This document shows positions 1-13,200 of a DNA stretch of 64,000 nt, piece after piece. The notes under the pieces are model-generated. The model was given only the letters and a program-made list of their open reading frames with translations, was not told where the DNA came from and ran no database searches. The number at the start of each line of letters is the position of its first letter. The stretch's first letter is position 1. Position numbers and translations under genes: made by a program. The stretch spans positions 1,254,730 to 1,318,729 of the forward strand of contig NW_004457654.1 of the NCBI RefSeq assembly GCF_000313135.1, written 5' to 3'. The stretch comes from Acanthamoeba castellanii str. Neff (lineage: Eukaryota > Discosea > Longamoebia > Acanthamoebidae).

Positions 1-1345
1 GTTTGGTGGGCATACAGGGTGCTGTGGTTCTGGTCGGAGCGTTTCCCGACGTCGTCGCTGATGGGCATGCCCGTGGCGCTCGCCCTCGTCGTGGCCTGGC
101 TCTTCACCCGCTACTGGCTCCTGACCGATGGTTCGTCGTAGTCCCACGCTGTCAACTCATCGCACTCACCGCCCACACCGCACACACCACGCAACTCACG
201 ACACAACACGACGACCAGTGCTGGCGCTTTGTCTGGGGGTCACGGCGATGGCCTTCCTGCGTCTGCCCAACCTGATGATCGCGAGCGTGGTGCTGTGGCT
301 GTTCTTCTTCTACGACATCTTCTGGGTCTTCCTCTCCGCCCAGTTCTTCGGCAAGAACGTCATGTACCGGCCTCTCCACAATTTTCTATTATATATTTAA
401 TGATTGATTTAATTCTCTAGTTTTTTTGGTTTATTTTCATATTTTCAATTTAATTTTTATATATTTTTTCTTCGAATTATGGCGTAGGGTCCATGTGGCG
501 ACGAGTCTGCCGTCGCTGCCCATCATTTTGATCATCCCGCGCATGTTCCTCAAGGGCTACTCCCTCCTGGGGATGGGCGACATCGTAAGTCTGCCACTTC
601 GGCTCTCTCCTGGCGTACTTGATCGACATTCATTCACTCACTCGGCCCACCTACCACCACCCACCTTCACTCTCCAACTGGCAGATCCTGCCCGGGCTCT
701 ACCTGGCCTTCCTGTACCGATTCGACTACAGCCGCCACCAATGGACCTCCTGGGCCTTCACCGGCTACTTCCGAGTGGTGCGTCTACCGCCCAATTTATT
801 ACATTTATGTAAACAAATTTGTTTGTGTATATTTGTACTTTAATACTTATATTACGACAACATATTAACATGAAATAACATGTTTAGGGTCTGATTTCGT
901 ACGCGCTCGGGTTCGTGTGGACCTACGTCATGCTCATCCTCCTCCAGATCGCCCAACCCGCCCTCCTCTATCTTGGTACGCCACACGTGTGTGTGTGTGT
1001 CGTGCGTCGTGTGTCGTGTGGTGTGGTGTGTGTTGCTCCTCTGACAATACGAGATGTGTGTGTGCATGACTAGTGCCCAGCATCATGGTGCCCACGGTGG
1101 TCATGGCGCTCATCAAGAAGGAGTTCATGCTGCTGTGGCGTGGCTCGGCCTCGCCGGTGACGATCGGCAGGGCCGCGGAGGAGCGCGAGCTCGAAGACCT
1201 CGAGGCCGGCACCTCCAAAAAATCGCGGAGCGAAGTCTACGAGCCCGTCGGCGCCTACCCCGACAGCGACGAGGGCCGCGTCAGCACTGCCGTCAAGTAC
1301 ACCATCGACGACGAAAGCGACGACGACGCCCACCACACGCAGTAG
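1..1345 (+). CDS. Signal peptide peptidase-like intramembrane aspartyl protease (3' part, 5' end outside window)
   Basis: Presenilin-type GxGD protease that cuts transmembrane segments inside the membrane, probably in ER or endosomal membranes as known for the family. Six exons can be read: up to 130, 219-363, 488-584, 685-777, 888-975 and 1074-1345. Phases join cleanly. The first catalytic Asp lies in FFYDIFWVF (exon 2), the second in GMGD (end of exon 3), and the conserved PAL motif is in AQPALLYL (exon 5). Hydrophobic helices surround each motif. The C-terminal tail is cytosol-like, charged and acidic (DDESDDDAHH) and ends at TAG 1343-1345. The protein begins upstream of base 1, so the N-terminal lumenal part is missing here. 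Family assignment is firm. Whether it is an SPPL2 or SPPL3 type or SPP itself cannot be decided from this fragment. Confidence 0.88.
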
Positions 1346-1490
1346 TGGCACACTCCCGTGCAGCCGTGTTGTGTTATCCATTCACCCTGTTGTATAGATC
1401 TTCATCTTCATCTTCATCTTCATCGTCTTCGTCTTCATACTACATATATTTGCATTGCACTCTCGTTGTTGAACGAATGTACATATTCTC

Positions 1491-4400
1491 TCATGAGAGA
1501 GGGCCGCCGCGGTACACGACCTTCTTCTCGAGGTTCTGTCGGCTGGCCAGGAGCACCTTGACCTCCATCCGCTGCCGGAGAGCCTCGGGCATCTTCACCC
1601 CCTCCGGCGTCGACAGCCACGCGCTCAGCCCGCACAAGTTACCGTCGTGCTGTGCAAGGTGTGTGTTGTGTGTGTGTGTGTCGTGTGTGTCGTGTGTGTG
1701 TGTGTGGTGTCAGCAAACCAAACGCAAACCACAGCGCGAAGGGACATGACGTGAAGGCTGCAAGTGTACCTGAATGGTGTGAATGGAGATCTGCTCGAGC
1801 GTGGGCACGATCGATATCGACTTGCCGATGGTGGCCTGTCGATCCATCAAAAGACGCGAGAGAAAAAGTCAGTCGGCGCCGCTGCTCAGAGATGGAGTTG
1901 AGCGTCAATGACGTACGTCGTAGCGGTCGTAGATGGCCTTGAGGGTGATGCCGATGAGGTTGCGCAGACGCGAGTCGTGCGACCACGACAGACACACCAG
2001 CCGGCCCAGCAGTCCCTCCTCCACCATCGTCTTCACATTGACAGCTGCGTTGCGTTACGAGCGGAGGTGTGAGACAACCATACGGCGGGGGGGGGGAACG
2101 AAGGGCAGTGTTGCGTGGCCAACGTACGTCGTTTGGAGAGGACCGCCAGGGCGAACGCGCCCAGCCGCTGCACCGGTGGGTGTCGCGAGTACGTGAGCCG
2201 CAGGAACGGCCGGATGAACTTCCACTTCACTCCCTGCGTGACTATCATCAGCACGTGTGTGCGGTGTGTGCGGTGTGTGCGGTGTGTGCGGTGTGTGCGG
2301 TGTGTGCGGTGTGTGCGGTGTGTGCGGTGTGTGCGGTGTGTGCGGTGGGGGTACCTGGTCGTTGGTCACTGAGTCCTCGCTGCGGGCGATGGCGTCGGGC
2401 GATTTGGTCTCGAACATGAAGTTTTCGATCTTTTCGAGGGCGCCGTCGTCGATGAGGTCGTCCTCCATGAAGCTGTCCAGCGAGAGGAAGCCCAACGTGA
2501 CCGCCGACAGATACCTGCGTCACCACACTCCTCACCATCAGCGCGTGTCGTGTCATGTCGTGTCGTGTCGCGTCGCGTGTGTCGTGTGTGTCGTGTCGTG
2601 CCTGGTGATGAGCAGTTCCTCATGGTTGGCGCAGTATTCGGAAATCCTGGCAGCACCCTTGGCTACCAGTTCCTTGGCGCAGGTCACTGTAATGACGGGC
2701 GGGCGACCCAACGTGAGCCGGCCAAGCAGCAGAGCAGAGCAGAGCAGTGGGCGCGGCGCGAACGGACCGTTCTCGGCGATGGAAACGAGGCAGCCGAGCA
2801 TGTGCCAGCGCGGCTGCACCTTGGCCGTGTTCATGATGGGCAGGAGCGCCTCCACCACGCCCAACTCCAGCGCCTTCTCGCCCACGTCCTCTGCAAAAGC
2901 AACGATGAGGTACCGCACGGGAGTGTGTCGTGTGTCGTGCGTCGTGTCGTGTGCGTGTCGTGTATGTCGTGTGCGTACCAAATTCCAAGTAGGGCCACAG
3001 GGCGCCAGCGCTGGCCTCCTGCAGCTCAGGAATCACCGCTTGCAGGGAATCGGTGATCGGCCCCAGCACGCCTGGTGCAAAAGTCAAGTCAGCCCGTGCC
3101 ATGCTGCTGCGTGTCGTGTCGTGTGCGTGTCGTGTGTGTGTGTGTTCGTGTGTGTGTGTGTGTGTTCGTGTCGTGGCGTTGGTTGTGTCGTTGGTACCTT
3201 CGCCGAGCAAGAGCCGCTGCAGTTCTTCGGTACTGGCGAAGTTCCAGACGGCCTTGGTGGCCTTGATGCGCACCTCGTGGTGGTTGCCCGGTCCCATGAG
3301 CTTCAACAGGCGCGGAATGCCGCCCAGCTTGGCAAAGTAGCGCTTGTTGTCCTCTGCATGCACCCCACCCGCCCATCGACCCATCACCACATGGTTAACC
3401 GTGTGTCGTGTGCCGTGTGCCGTGTGCCGTGTGTCGTGTGTCGTGTGTCGTGTGTCGTGTGTCGTGTGTCGTGTGTCGTGTGTCGTGTGTCGTGTGTCGT
3501 GTATTGGGTGCATTACCTGCTTTGGTTGAGTCGAATGGTACGAAAAACTCGTAGGCCAGTAAGCTGCGCGTAACGGTAACGCGGGTTAGCGATGTGGTCC
3601 ACCATACAATTAATAAAATAGAAAATACTAATAAAAAAATGACAACACGCGGAGGTACCGGAGGGCGCCGGCCTGTTCGGCGATGTCTTCGGAGAAGATG
3701 CGGCGGATGATGCGCTTGAGCTCCTGCTTTCGGGCCTCGGGGCACTTCTTGGCCACGTACGCCGGCAGCATCGTATTGCGATCAAACTCCACCTGGCCGC
3801 CCAATCGTATGAGCACACGTGTGTGCGGTGTGTGTGTCGTGCGTGTTACCTGGATGCCCTTGGTGCGAGCAGCGTTGATGGAGTACTTGAGCTGAGCCTT
3901 GGCGGCGCGGAAGAGCGCTAGCCTCTTGAGGTTGTCGAAGGAGTTGTAGATGAGGTTCTTGAGCACGTCGTCGCGCAGCCGGAAGGGGCACCCCAACGAC
4001 AGCTCCCGCAGCTGACGGCAGTGCTGCGCGATCGCTTCGACTCCGCCACCTGTCACGCGCCACGTCAGCAACAGTGAGTTGTGTGTGTTTGTTTTTAGCT
4101 CCGAGTGTCAAGGTTTTACCTCCGATCTTGGTCAAGGCGACGTTGAGTATGCTCAGCTGCGGACAGGTCCGCGCAACGACAGCCAGCGAGGCATCCCTGT
4201 GTGTGTGTGGTGTGTGTGTGGTGTGTGTGTGGTGTGTGTGTGTGTGTATGTGTGGTGTAACAGCGGCCACCGGTGAGTGTTGAGGGCCAAAAACATGGTG
4301 GTGGACCGGAGCGGAGACGCCGGCGTACCCGATATTTACGCAGTGTGCCAGGTGAAGGGTGGTTAGCGACGTGCAGTGCGAAGTGAGCCTGATCAGACAC

Positions 4401-7400
4401 CGGTCATCCAATCCTCGGTTATTCTGCACACGCAAGAGGTTAGGGGCCTCGAGGTTGATGGGTCTGGGTAGAGTTGGGCCAGGGCGCGAAAGGGCGCACC
4501 TCGAGGTGGAGCACGCGCAGCGATTTGAACGTTTCGACCAACGGCAGCATGCTCGAGTAGGTGAGGTTGCTGTATCCGTCCATGTGCAGCTCCTGCACGC
4601 ACATTTGTTACCCACGACACACACACGACACACGACACGCACACGACACCAGACGAGACAGGTAAAAGGTGCATATATGGGCCGCGCACCTCGAGTTGGG
4701 CGAATGAAGTGGAATACTTGTGCGCCCATTTCTTGAGCACCTCGTCCGAGTACGAAATGCCGCCGCCCTCGATCGGCTGCTTCCCCACATCACCGTCCTC
4801 GGCCCTGGTCGTAAGGAAAGAACGAAAAGAAGAAAATAATAATAACAATAATTATTAATGACAATAATTGATAACTGATAATTGTTAATATTAACAAAAA
4901 AAGGTTCGAGCCGCGGCTCAGGCGAGTAGAACCTTCGCTTGCTCGACTTCTTTACGGCGTAGGGGGTGAGACACGGCAGTCGGAGACGACGCAGACGCTT
5001 GCACGCAGACAGGAATTGGTCCACAAACGAACTGTTGCAGTATTTAGAACGGCCGCGGCGTTAGTGTGTTGCGTGCGTGTGCGGTGATGCGTGTGGAGTG
5101 TGGCGTGCAAAGTGGAAGGCGTGCCTGGTCAGGTTGTGAAGGTAGTAGAGGTCGAGACTGGTCAGCCCTTGGCTGCTTCGAGCCAGATCCTCGAACTCGT
5201 CCTTCCAACAAATGACAGACATCACACTACGCAGCACGACACGACACGACACGACACGACACCGACACGACACAGGGGAAGTATGTTAGGGTCTGCAAGG
5301 GCCGGGATCTGGTGGCACGACACACGACACAGAGGAAGTGGTGGTACCCGAAGTCCAGGGAGGTGAGATTGCGGCAGTGCGAGTAGAGGATCTGCAGGGG
5401 CTTGTAGGTGTCCTGATAGCAGCAGTGGGGCATCGAAAGCTGCTGCAGCTTCTTGCAGGACTTGATCAGGTTGCAGTATTGTTGCGTCGGCCCTTCCGTG
5501 AGACCCTGCATACAATATACACGACACACGACACACGACACACGGATGGCACGACGTCATCAGAATCAGTTGTGACAGGTCTCATAGAAAGCCGGCATGA
5601 GTGTGGGTGTAGGGTACCTTGAGGCGTAGGGTCGTGAGCGTGGTGGCAAGGTACGGCGCCAGGCGTTCCAGGCAAGTGCCGGACACTTGCGCGCAGCACG
5701 ACAGCGACAACTCCTCGAGCGCCAGCGGAGCGCCGCCACTGCCGCCTGCTCGATCGATCGGTCGATCGACAGCGCCAGGCGTCGTGTCAGTGGACTTAGC
5801 ACTGTGGGCCTTGCGCCCTGTGAAAGGAGTGGTACCCTTGATGATGGCGGTGAGGGTGGGGTCCGATATCTGTGGGGCGACGGGCGCCAGGAAGAGCTTG
5901 CGCATCTGAAGCTTGGAGCACGCGTTGCCGAGCTCAACCTGCAGGATGGACGAGGTCTGCGCCACCTGCAGGATGTCGCGCATCGGCCGGTACAGAGCCT
6001 CGATCGCGCCCGGCGGCGCTTCCGTCCTGTGGTTGGTTGAGTGGTTGGGTTGGGTTGGATTGGATTGGGTGGGTGGGTTGGGTTGGGGGTTGTTGAAGCG
6101 CAGTTAGGGTACCTGGGATCGCCGTCGTCGGTGATGTACAAGGAGTCGTAGTCCTGCTGGAGGATGCCCACGTAGTTGGGGTTCAGCGTAAGGGCCTTGG
6201 CGTAGTGTCCCGCTGTAGCGCGTGGGTGGTCGCGCAGACAGGAAAAAAAAGTGGTGAGGCAAGGCCTAGAACTCAGTTGACACCCTGCGGGGCAAAGGGC
6301 TCTAGCAGTACCGGCCTGGTCCAGGAACTCCTTCTCCTGGCTGGGCTGCAGGTCGTGCGTCAGCATGGCCTCGTGCACGTGCTCCACGAGCATGTGCCCC
6401 ATCTGACGCATCAAATCATGATAGATCAGAACAACAACAACAGCCCTGGTGTGACGCTAAAGGAGAATAGTATGTACGCGTAGCCAGAACATGCCCAGTC
6501 CGGGGAAGCTGCGGGTGAGATCGTTGTAGAGCGCCAGGCGGAGTCTGAAGAGTACGTAAATGCATCGCCACGGATCTCGTACTCGCCTGCATCGCGTTCC
6601 CCCCCCCCTTCAACTTAGACACTACGCACGACACGCACGGCACGCACGACAAGCACGGCACGCACGACACACACGACACGACACGCATTCGCGTACCGTT
6701 CTCTCTCCCGCTCTTGTTGTCGCTTGTCCTCTCGGTCCTTTTCCTCCTTCTTGCGGAGGTCCTCGGCCTCCTTTTTCTTGCGCTCGGCCTCGGCCGCATC
6801 GGCCAGGCCGCCCGGGTGCAGGGCCGTGGTGTAGTCGCCCGTGCCCCACTTATCGGCCTTGGCGGCCATCGCCTCCTTCTTGCCCGCCGACGAGAACCGT
6901 CGTGTGCTCGAGAACAGCTTGCTCACCAGGTGGTGCGAGTGGTGCCCCGGCGTGGGCGACGATGCGGTCGTCGGCGGCCCGTGCCCGGGCGTCGACGTCG
7001 GCGTCGGTATCGGGAGCAACTGCGGCGCCGAGTTGGCGTGCTTCATCTCTGGGCTCTCGCCGCCGGTACCCTCCGCGTGTTCGGTGGTGGCGCTGCCGCG
7101 CGGCGACCGTGGCAGCTTGAGCGAGAGCCGGCGGCCGAACGACGGCGGCGATTCAGCTGCGGCAGCCGTAGTCGTCAGCTCCTCGACGTGGTGGCCCTCC
7201 TTCTTGCTGTGCTTGCGGGTCTTCTTCAGGTCCTTTTCCTTTTCCCTTTCCTTGTCCTTCTTCTCTTTGCGGTGCCAGGTGCGGCGACCACTGCTCCAGC
7301 CCCGTGGTGAGGGCGACGACGCCGGCGAGTCCTCGCTGCTGCCGCTCGAGTGGTGGCGGTGATGGTGGTGGTCGCTGAGGCTCGAGAGCATCATGTGCAT

Positions 7401-7645
7401 GCCGCCACCGATGCCGCGGGCGGCGAGGCTGGACCGGAACTTCTCGCTGGAGCTCTTCTTCGGGTAGAAGTTGTTGCTGTTTTCCTTGCCGATTATGTTG
7501 TTGAGGAACTTCTCGTAGCTCTCCGAGGTCGACGTGAGCACATGGCTCATGCCCTCCAATTCGTTCAGGAACGGCAGTCGTGGTCGCTTACTCTGCAGCA
7601 GCCCCGCGTGAGGTTCCACACGACACACACACCCGACACACACAC

Positions 7646-7679
<34 letters not shown>

Positions 7680-10231
7680 CACACGACTGCGCACCGAAAC
7701 GTCAGATTGTGTGTGAGGCTGTCTGCGCTCCTCAGTGCTCGGGGAGGCGGTCTTGTTTGTCTTGCGCGCAATGTCCACCACCTTTTGGTAATACTTGATT
7801 GCTTTCTTGTAGGGCGGGCTGGTGCCGTCTTTGGAATCCTTGGAGCGAGCCACCACACCACATGACACACGATACACACGACACACACACACACACACAC
7901 AAAAGACGCGTGGATTAGTTGTTGAGTCAGCGCGGCGTTATGCGGTGTCTTTGCTGAGCGTACCCCGAGCGTGCGAGCCCACGAGAAGCAGATCTCGGCG
8001 CAGAGGAAGAGAATGAGCACGTCGTCGGGTCGCACAGTCAGCACGGCTCGGAACAGCTGGAACGCGCCTTCAAAGTCCACCACACTCAAGTTCTGCCGTG
8101 ACCACGCACGACACACATGACACGCACGACACACGACATCATACGGCAGAAACGGGTCAACACCTACTGCGACCACTCTGGACTCGCCGAACGAGGGACC
8201 GGCAGTAACGAACCGTTTCGGCCTTTTCCATGAGGGCCAGCGCCTTTTCGGTCACCTCCTTTTCGTAGTGGGGTTGTGAACCGAGCTTGAGCGCGGTAAC
8301 GAAGCACTCCCTCGCCTACAAGTGACAGAACAGAACAGATCAGTGCATTCTCCGCAGTTGAGCGCCCAACAAATTGATGATGACGGAAGAAGAAGAAGAG
8401 CAAACCAGAATAGGAAAAGGGGGAGTACCTTGACATAAAAGTGAGCGCTCCGGATGGTCTCGCCCAGCTCGCATGCGACGTTGCCCGTTTGATAGATCAC
8501 CTGGTATACATGCGAATGTGAGCGTAGTGTGCACACCTCTGGCATCACGTCACAGTCCAGTCCGTTTACCTTCTCGTCGGACCGGTTGAGCGAGTAGGCA
8601 GCCTGGAATCTTTCGATGCTCGAATCTCCCAGTTCGATCTTGAGCTGTGGCGGACCCGGCTCTCTCTTGGCCAACTCCTGTTGCTCGCCAGTGAGTGTGC
8701 TGTGCGCGCGTGCGTCGTGTGTGTGCGTGTGTGGCCCAAGATGGACTTCCATGAGTACCTTGAGCACGTCGGCCAAGCGGTAGAGTGTCTTGGGATTGTC
8801 GGTTGAGGCGCGCACGGCGGCCTCGTAGTGGTCCCGTGAGTACCGCAGCATGCGGAGAGCGAGGTGCGTGTTGTCCGTCTTCAGCGCTGTGAGCTTCATC
8901 GACAGCGCTTCCGACTCTTCGACGATGTTCATGTGCGTTACGCGCGACTGGTCAACACACACACACACACACACACACAACACACACACACAACACACAC
9001 ACACAACACACACAGGTTAATGGTGAACATAGAGAGGGACGAGTGCGACCGCTGGCGCGTACCCGGAGCTTGGTGATGTCGGGATAGGCAAAGATGACCT
9101 TCTCGGGGGTCTCCTCGAGCTCCTTGAGGACCTGCTTGGAGAGGCGGATGCCGCCCAGCTGCTGGATCCGTTCAAAGAGCGGCAGGAAGTCGGCTGACGA
9201 GAGCCTGATCGGCACTTGCGACAGCTCGGCCTCTGGAAACGAGTGCTCCAGCTTTTCCCTTCATGGCCGTGAATGTGAGTTTGTCTGTCGTACGTGTGTC
9301 GTGTGTGTGTGTCGGGTGTGTACCTCATCTGGACGTCCCAGAACTCCTTTGATCGCTCGCCTTCGAGTCCGATGACGACGTTGAAGAATCGTGCGACCAC
9401 CATGGCGAAGCTGGTCTCCTGATTGTGATCCTCTTCCGCAGGTCCGAGTTCGATGCGAGGCTGCGATGAGGAGGGCGCCTGGGCCATCCGCTGCCAGTGC
9501 ACGTTCTTGGTCTTGTCGCGCATCTCTGCGCGCATGATGTTCTTGACCACTCGCGCGATCATCTCCCTGCATTCCATTCACATTCCACACAGCAACGCGC
9601 GTGTGAGACAAAGAAAGGAAAAAAAGAAGGAAAGGAGGATATATACCGAAGCAAGAAGTGGCGAAGGCGCGGGTTGCGGCAGTGGATGCGGACAACGCCC
9701 AGATATCGGTTGTTGATGCCCTCTCTGTGCAGGAGCACGCTCAGCGTCGACGTCAGTACCCGCTCGTCGTCCTCCTCAAAATGGCGCTCCAGCCAGTTGG
9801 CAAACCTGTCCATGTTACAAAAGCGCACGCCACTCAGTCCCAATGAGACACGGTCCCCCGTGTTGGGCATTCTGTTAACGCGTACCCCGGGATGACCGTG
9901 TTGAGGAGGTGATTGGTGGCCTCGCGGATTTCGGGGTTGTCCGTAGCGTTGCTCTTCTTGCCGAACACCATGAACGCATCACTGCACAACGCCGCGCGAG
10001 CGACCATAATATTCAGCTCAACCGTTCAGAGTCTGCGCGCTGGCCATTGAGCGTATGCGTACCTGGACAGGGGCTTATGATAGGCGAAGACGAACTCGGG
10101 GCGGAGGAGCTGGTACAGGAAGCCCCGAGGGTGGGTTTGGATGTTGGGCGTGGCCGGGGGAAACGTGCGAGCAAAGTCTGTGTGTTGATACGTTTACACG
10201 CAGCACAGAGTGAGTGAGTGAGTGAGTGAGT

Positions 10232-10262
<31 letters not shown>

Positions 10263-13200
10263 TCGTCGTTGTACACCGACGAAGCTAGTCACGCACCAAG
10301 CACATAGAAGCGGCGATCGCGGCCCAGGTGGCCCTCAATGTCGGTGGGCGCGTAGAGGAATGCGTCGCCATTCTTTCCCGCGAGATGGCCTGATGTAGAG
10401 CGTGATATGAGTGAGAAAGATCGCAATGGCAAGGCGTTGATGCTGATGGTCATCATGAGAGCATAGCATGGCTTGGGGCGGAGCTTTTTCAACAACCTTT
10501 GATGTTCATCTGGCGACCGGCCTTCTCCATGAGCTTGCTCAGGACCTTGTTGTCGTCTTTGACCGTGGCGCCCATATCGCAGCTTCCGTAAACGAGCGTG
10601 TCGGCGTGCGAGATCGGTAGAATGGACGAAGCCGTAAGGCGGAAACCACTGCACGCACCACATCACTTTCGCCTCAGCACTCACCCATGTCGCCGTCGTG
10701 TGCGTGTACGCATGCAATCGTGCGTGTGCGGTCGTGCGTGTGCGGTCGTGCTGTGTGTGATTCGTGGTTAACACGTACCGATAGTCGATAAGGGCCATCA
10801 AGGGAAAGTGAAGTCCGCGCACGGCACACGAGAAGTAGCGAGCGAGACCCTTAAGCTCGTGCGAGGCCACCTTGGCGCTGTACTCATCGCCGCCGTAGAG
10901 CCCCTCCCAGTCCATGGCGAACTTGAAGAGGATGCCGCGGTGGATGTACTTCTCGCCGCCCGCCACGCCACCAATACTGATGGGCTTGATGGTCTTCTGC
11001 TTGTAGGGCAGGAACACCTCCGAAATGATGATCTTGCCGTACATCTTGGCCGCCGCCACAAAGTCCTTCGCCAGCGTGCACAACTTGTCCGCTTGCTGAC
11101 CTCTGTCCATTGATCGACAAAAATATGAGAATGCGTGCGCGTGCGCGCGTGTGTGTGCGTGCGCGATCGAGCGTACCTGTTGACAAGCGCTGCTTGGCCA
11201 GCCTCTAGCTCTTTTTCCGTCTTCGAGATGGAAAAGGAATCTACATAATCAAAAAGTCAGCATTGCAGATGTCGATCAAGATGATGATTTCCTCATCAAG
11301 AAAATGATACGTGCCTAGAATGTCTTGGAATTCCTTGTTCCAGTTGCGCTCGGCGCCTCTGTCCTCTTCTACGCACAGCCGGGACTCGACGCTGCGGACG
11401 GCGTTCTCGAGCCGCTCGACCTGGTGGCGTCGCTCGTCCTTCACGGTCGCGGCGGTTCGCGGAGTGTGAGGGCCGTTGCTGCGCGGCAGCCCGCCAACGC
11501 CGTCTTCTTCTTGTTGCTCCTGCTTGAATTGCACCAACATCTGCCTCGTCGCCTGCACGAGCGATAGAGCGCTGCGTACGATGATAGAAGACGTGAGTGG
11601 TCGTTTACTCTGCAGCAGCCCCGCGTGAGGTTCCACACGACACACACACACACACACACACGACGCACACGACGCACACGACACACGACACACAGCAAGG
11701 TTACCTCGATTGGAGCACATCCAATACGGATCGCTGAGTAATGGTGCGCTTGAGGAAGTCGTTGGCCCGCTTCAGTTCGATGGTGGAAAGCCGGAGCTGA
11801 TGCCGCGCTCTGGCAAACGAACAAATGGCGACGTGGCACGACGACTTGCTCGTCGAGGAGGAGCGCAGCATCGCCCCGCGATAGATCGCGGCCAACTCCT
11901 CCGTCGAGATCAGCGTGTACAGGTAGTCGCAGGTCATCTGGCCCAGAGCCGGTGAGCGAACGGGAAACGATACAAAAACCAATGGTTTGGGTGATCGAGA
12001 CTGGTCGCCGTACCTGAAAGAGCGAATCGTTGGCGCGGACGGCGAGCTCGGCCGACGTGTAGACTGTGCCAATGAATCGCATGGTGCTCCTGCCGAGTGG
12101 TGCACGTTGATGATTAAGCTCAAACGAGTGGTGGTGGTGGTAGTGGTGGAAGCGAAGTGTGCGTACCCGACGTCGCCGTAGAGGAGGAAATTGGCCCGTC
12201 GGGCGAGGCGGATGGCTCGCTGAAGGCGAGGAATCAGGTTCCTGTATGTGCGGCCATTGGTTAGAAGTAGAAGGCCAATGTGAATGTGTCGGACATACTT
12301 CTGGCCTATGCGAACGCTTTCGCTGGAGTCCTTTCTGCTCTCCTGGCTCTCGAGCAGCATCCCCACAAACCGCTGGTGGCACGCGCGAGAAAAAAGAATG
12401 ATATGTGAATAAATATTCAATTCAATTGGAAAAAACGAAACAATGAATTGTAAAGCGCGTGTGTGGCGCACCTGCAGTTTCTGCCTGTGTTCGTACACGG
12501 ACTGGATCCGCACCAGATGCGTTGCGACGATGGGGAACAGGGCCTGGCACCTGGTGACCATATCCTGCAGCAAGCGACTGAGGGCGTGAGAAGTTGATGA
12601 CCACCTCGTCCTCTCTTTTGTTGGGCCACGGGCAACGTGCGGGCACACACGTACGTGAAGATACTGGTCGCTCTTCTTGGACATGACGGCCATCTTCCGC
12701 GAGTGCTCGGGGAAACGCATGTCGGCGAACAACATGAGCGACTGTGTGGTGCTCCGCATGCGAGACGGGATAACGCTGGTGCTGCTGCTGATGCTGGTGC
12801 TGGTGCTGCCGCTGCCGCCGACCGAATGGTCCCCGCCGCGACGTGCGGCCGGGGCGGATAGAGACCTGGTCGACCGCGCGGTCTCGTCCTCCGAGTCGGT
12901 CGCGCGCAGCCTGCTCGACGTGGTGGGCGACATGGAGGCTAGCGCGGCGTAGGCCAGCTTGGCGGGGTTGATCGGCGACAGGGGCGGATTGGCAGGCGCG
13001 GTAGTAGCATCGAGCTGCGTGTGATGCGTCGAGACCACCACCGCCGGCGGCGACGAGACCCGACGGGTCGCAGCTGCAGTGCCAGAGCTATCCTTGTTGG
13101 CGCTCAGCTCCTTCCCGTCTTCTCCGCTCGTTCGCAGCAGGGCGAGACGAAAGAGCTCCTCCTCTTCATCGGCGACCTCGCGCGCTCGTCGGTCCCCCGA

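Larger units (their letters stand above)
1491..3740 (-). other. Armadillo-like repeats, C-terminal part of the giant gene
   Basis: ARM/HEAT-like units are visible: LGGIPRLLKLMGPGNHHEVR followed by IKATKAVWNFAS, then GVVEALLPIMNTAKVQPRWH followed by MLGCLVSIAENGPF, then AKELVAKGAARISEYCANHE, then WKFIRPFLRLTYSRHPPVQR followed by LGAFALAVLSKR, then RLRNLIGITLKAIYDR. The last exons read IGKSISIVPTLEQISIHTIQ and HDGNLCGLSAWLSTPEGV, ending at TGA 1491-1493. Intervening introns carry the strongest tandem repeats of the window (2255-2347 and 3401-3502). Confidence 0.72.
6420..9020 (-). other. TPR-like helical repeats with a charged low-complexity insert (giant gene)
   Basis: Helical repeat units resembling TPRs are seen in several exons: RYSRDHYEAAVRASTDNPKT, then ERFQAAYSLNRSDEK, then GNVACELGETIRSAHFYVK, then VDFEGAFQLFRAVLTVRPDD, then YKKAIKYYQKVVDIARK. 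A long insert at about 7560-6680 is rich in His, Ser, Lys and Glu (KEKKDKEREKEKDLKKTRK). Further helical units follow, such as GHYAKALTLNPNYVGIL. The TPR assignment rests on spacing and small/large residue pattern rather than on a profile search. Confidence 0.6.

Noticed and set aside
2055..2495. Minus-strand frame with repeated HTPHTP
   Set aside because: This is translation of an intronic tandem repeat and not a repeat protein. Only the flanking exon parts are real.
3401..3502. Possible CRISPR-like or satellite array
   Set aside because: The unit is only 7 bp with no spacers, it sits in an intron, and the genome is eukaryotic.
2257..3573. Open frame of 438 codons on the plus strand rich in Cys/Gly/Val
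   Set aside because: It is produced by 9-bp and 7-bp intronic repeats and the antisense of armadillo exons.
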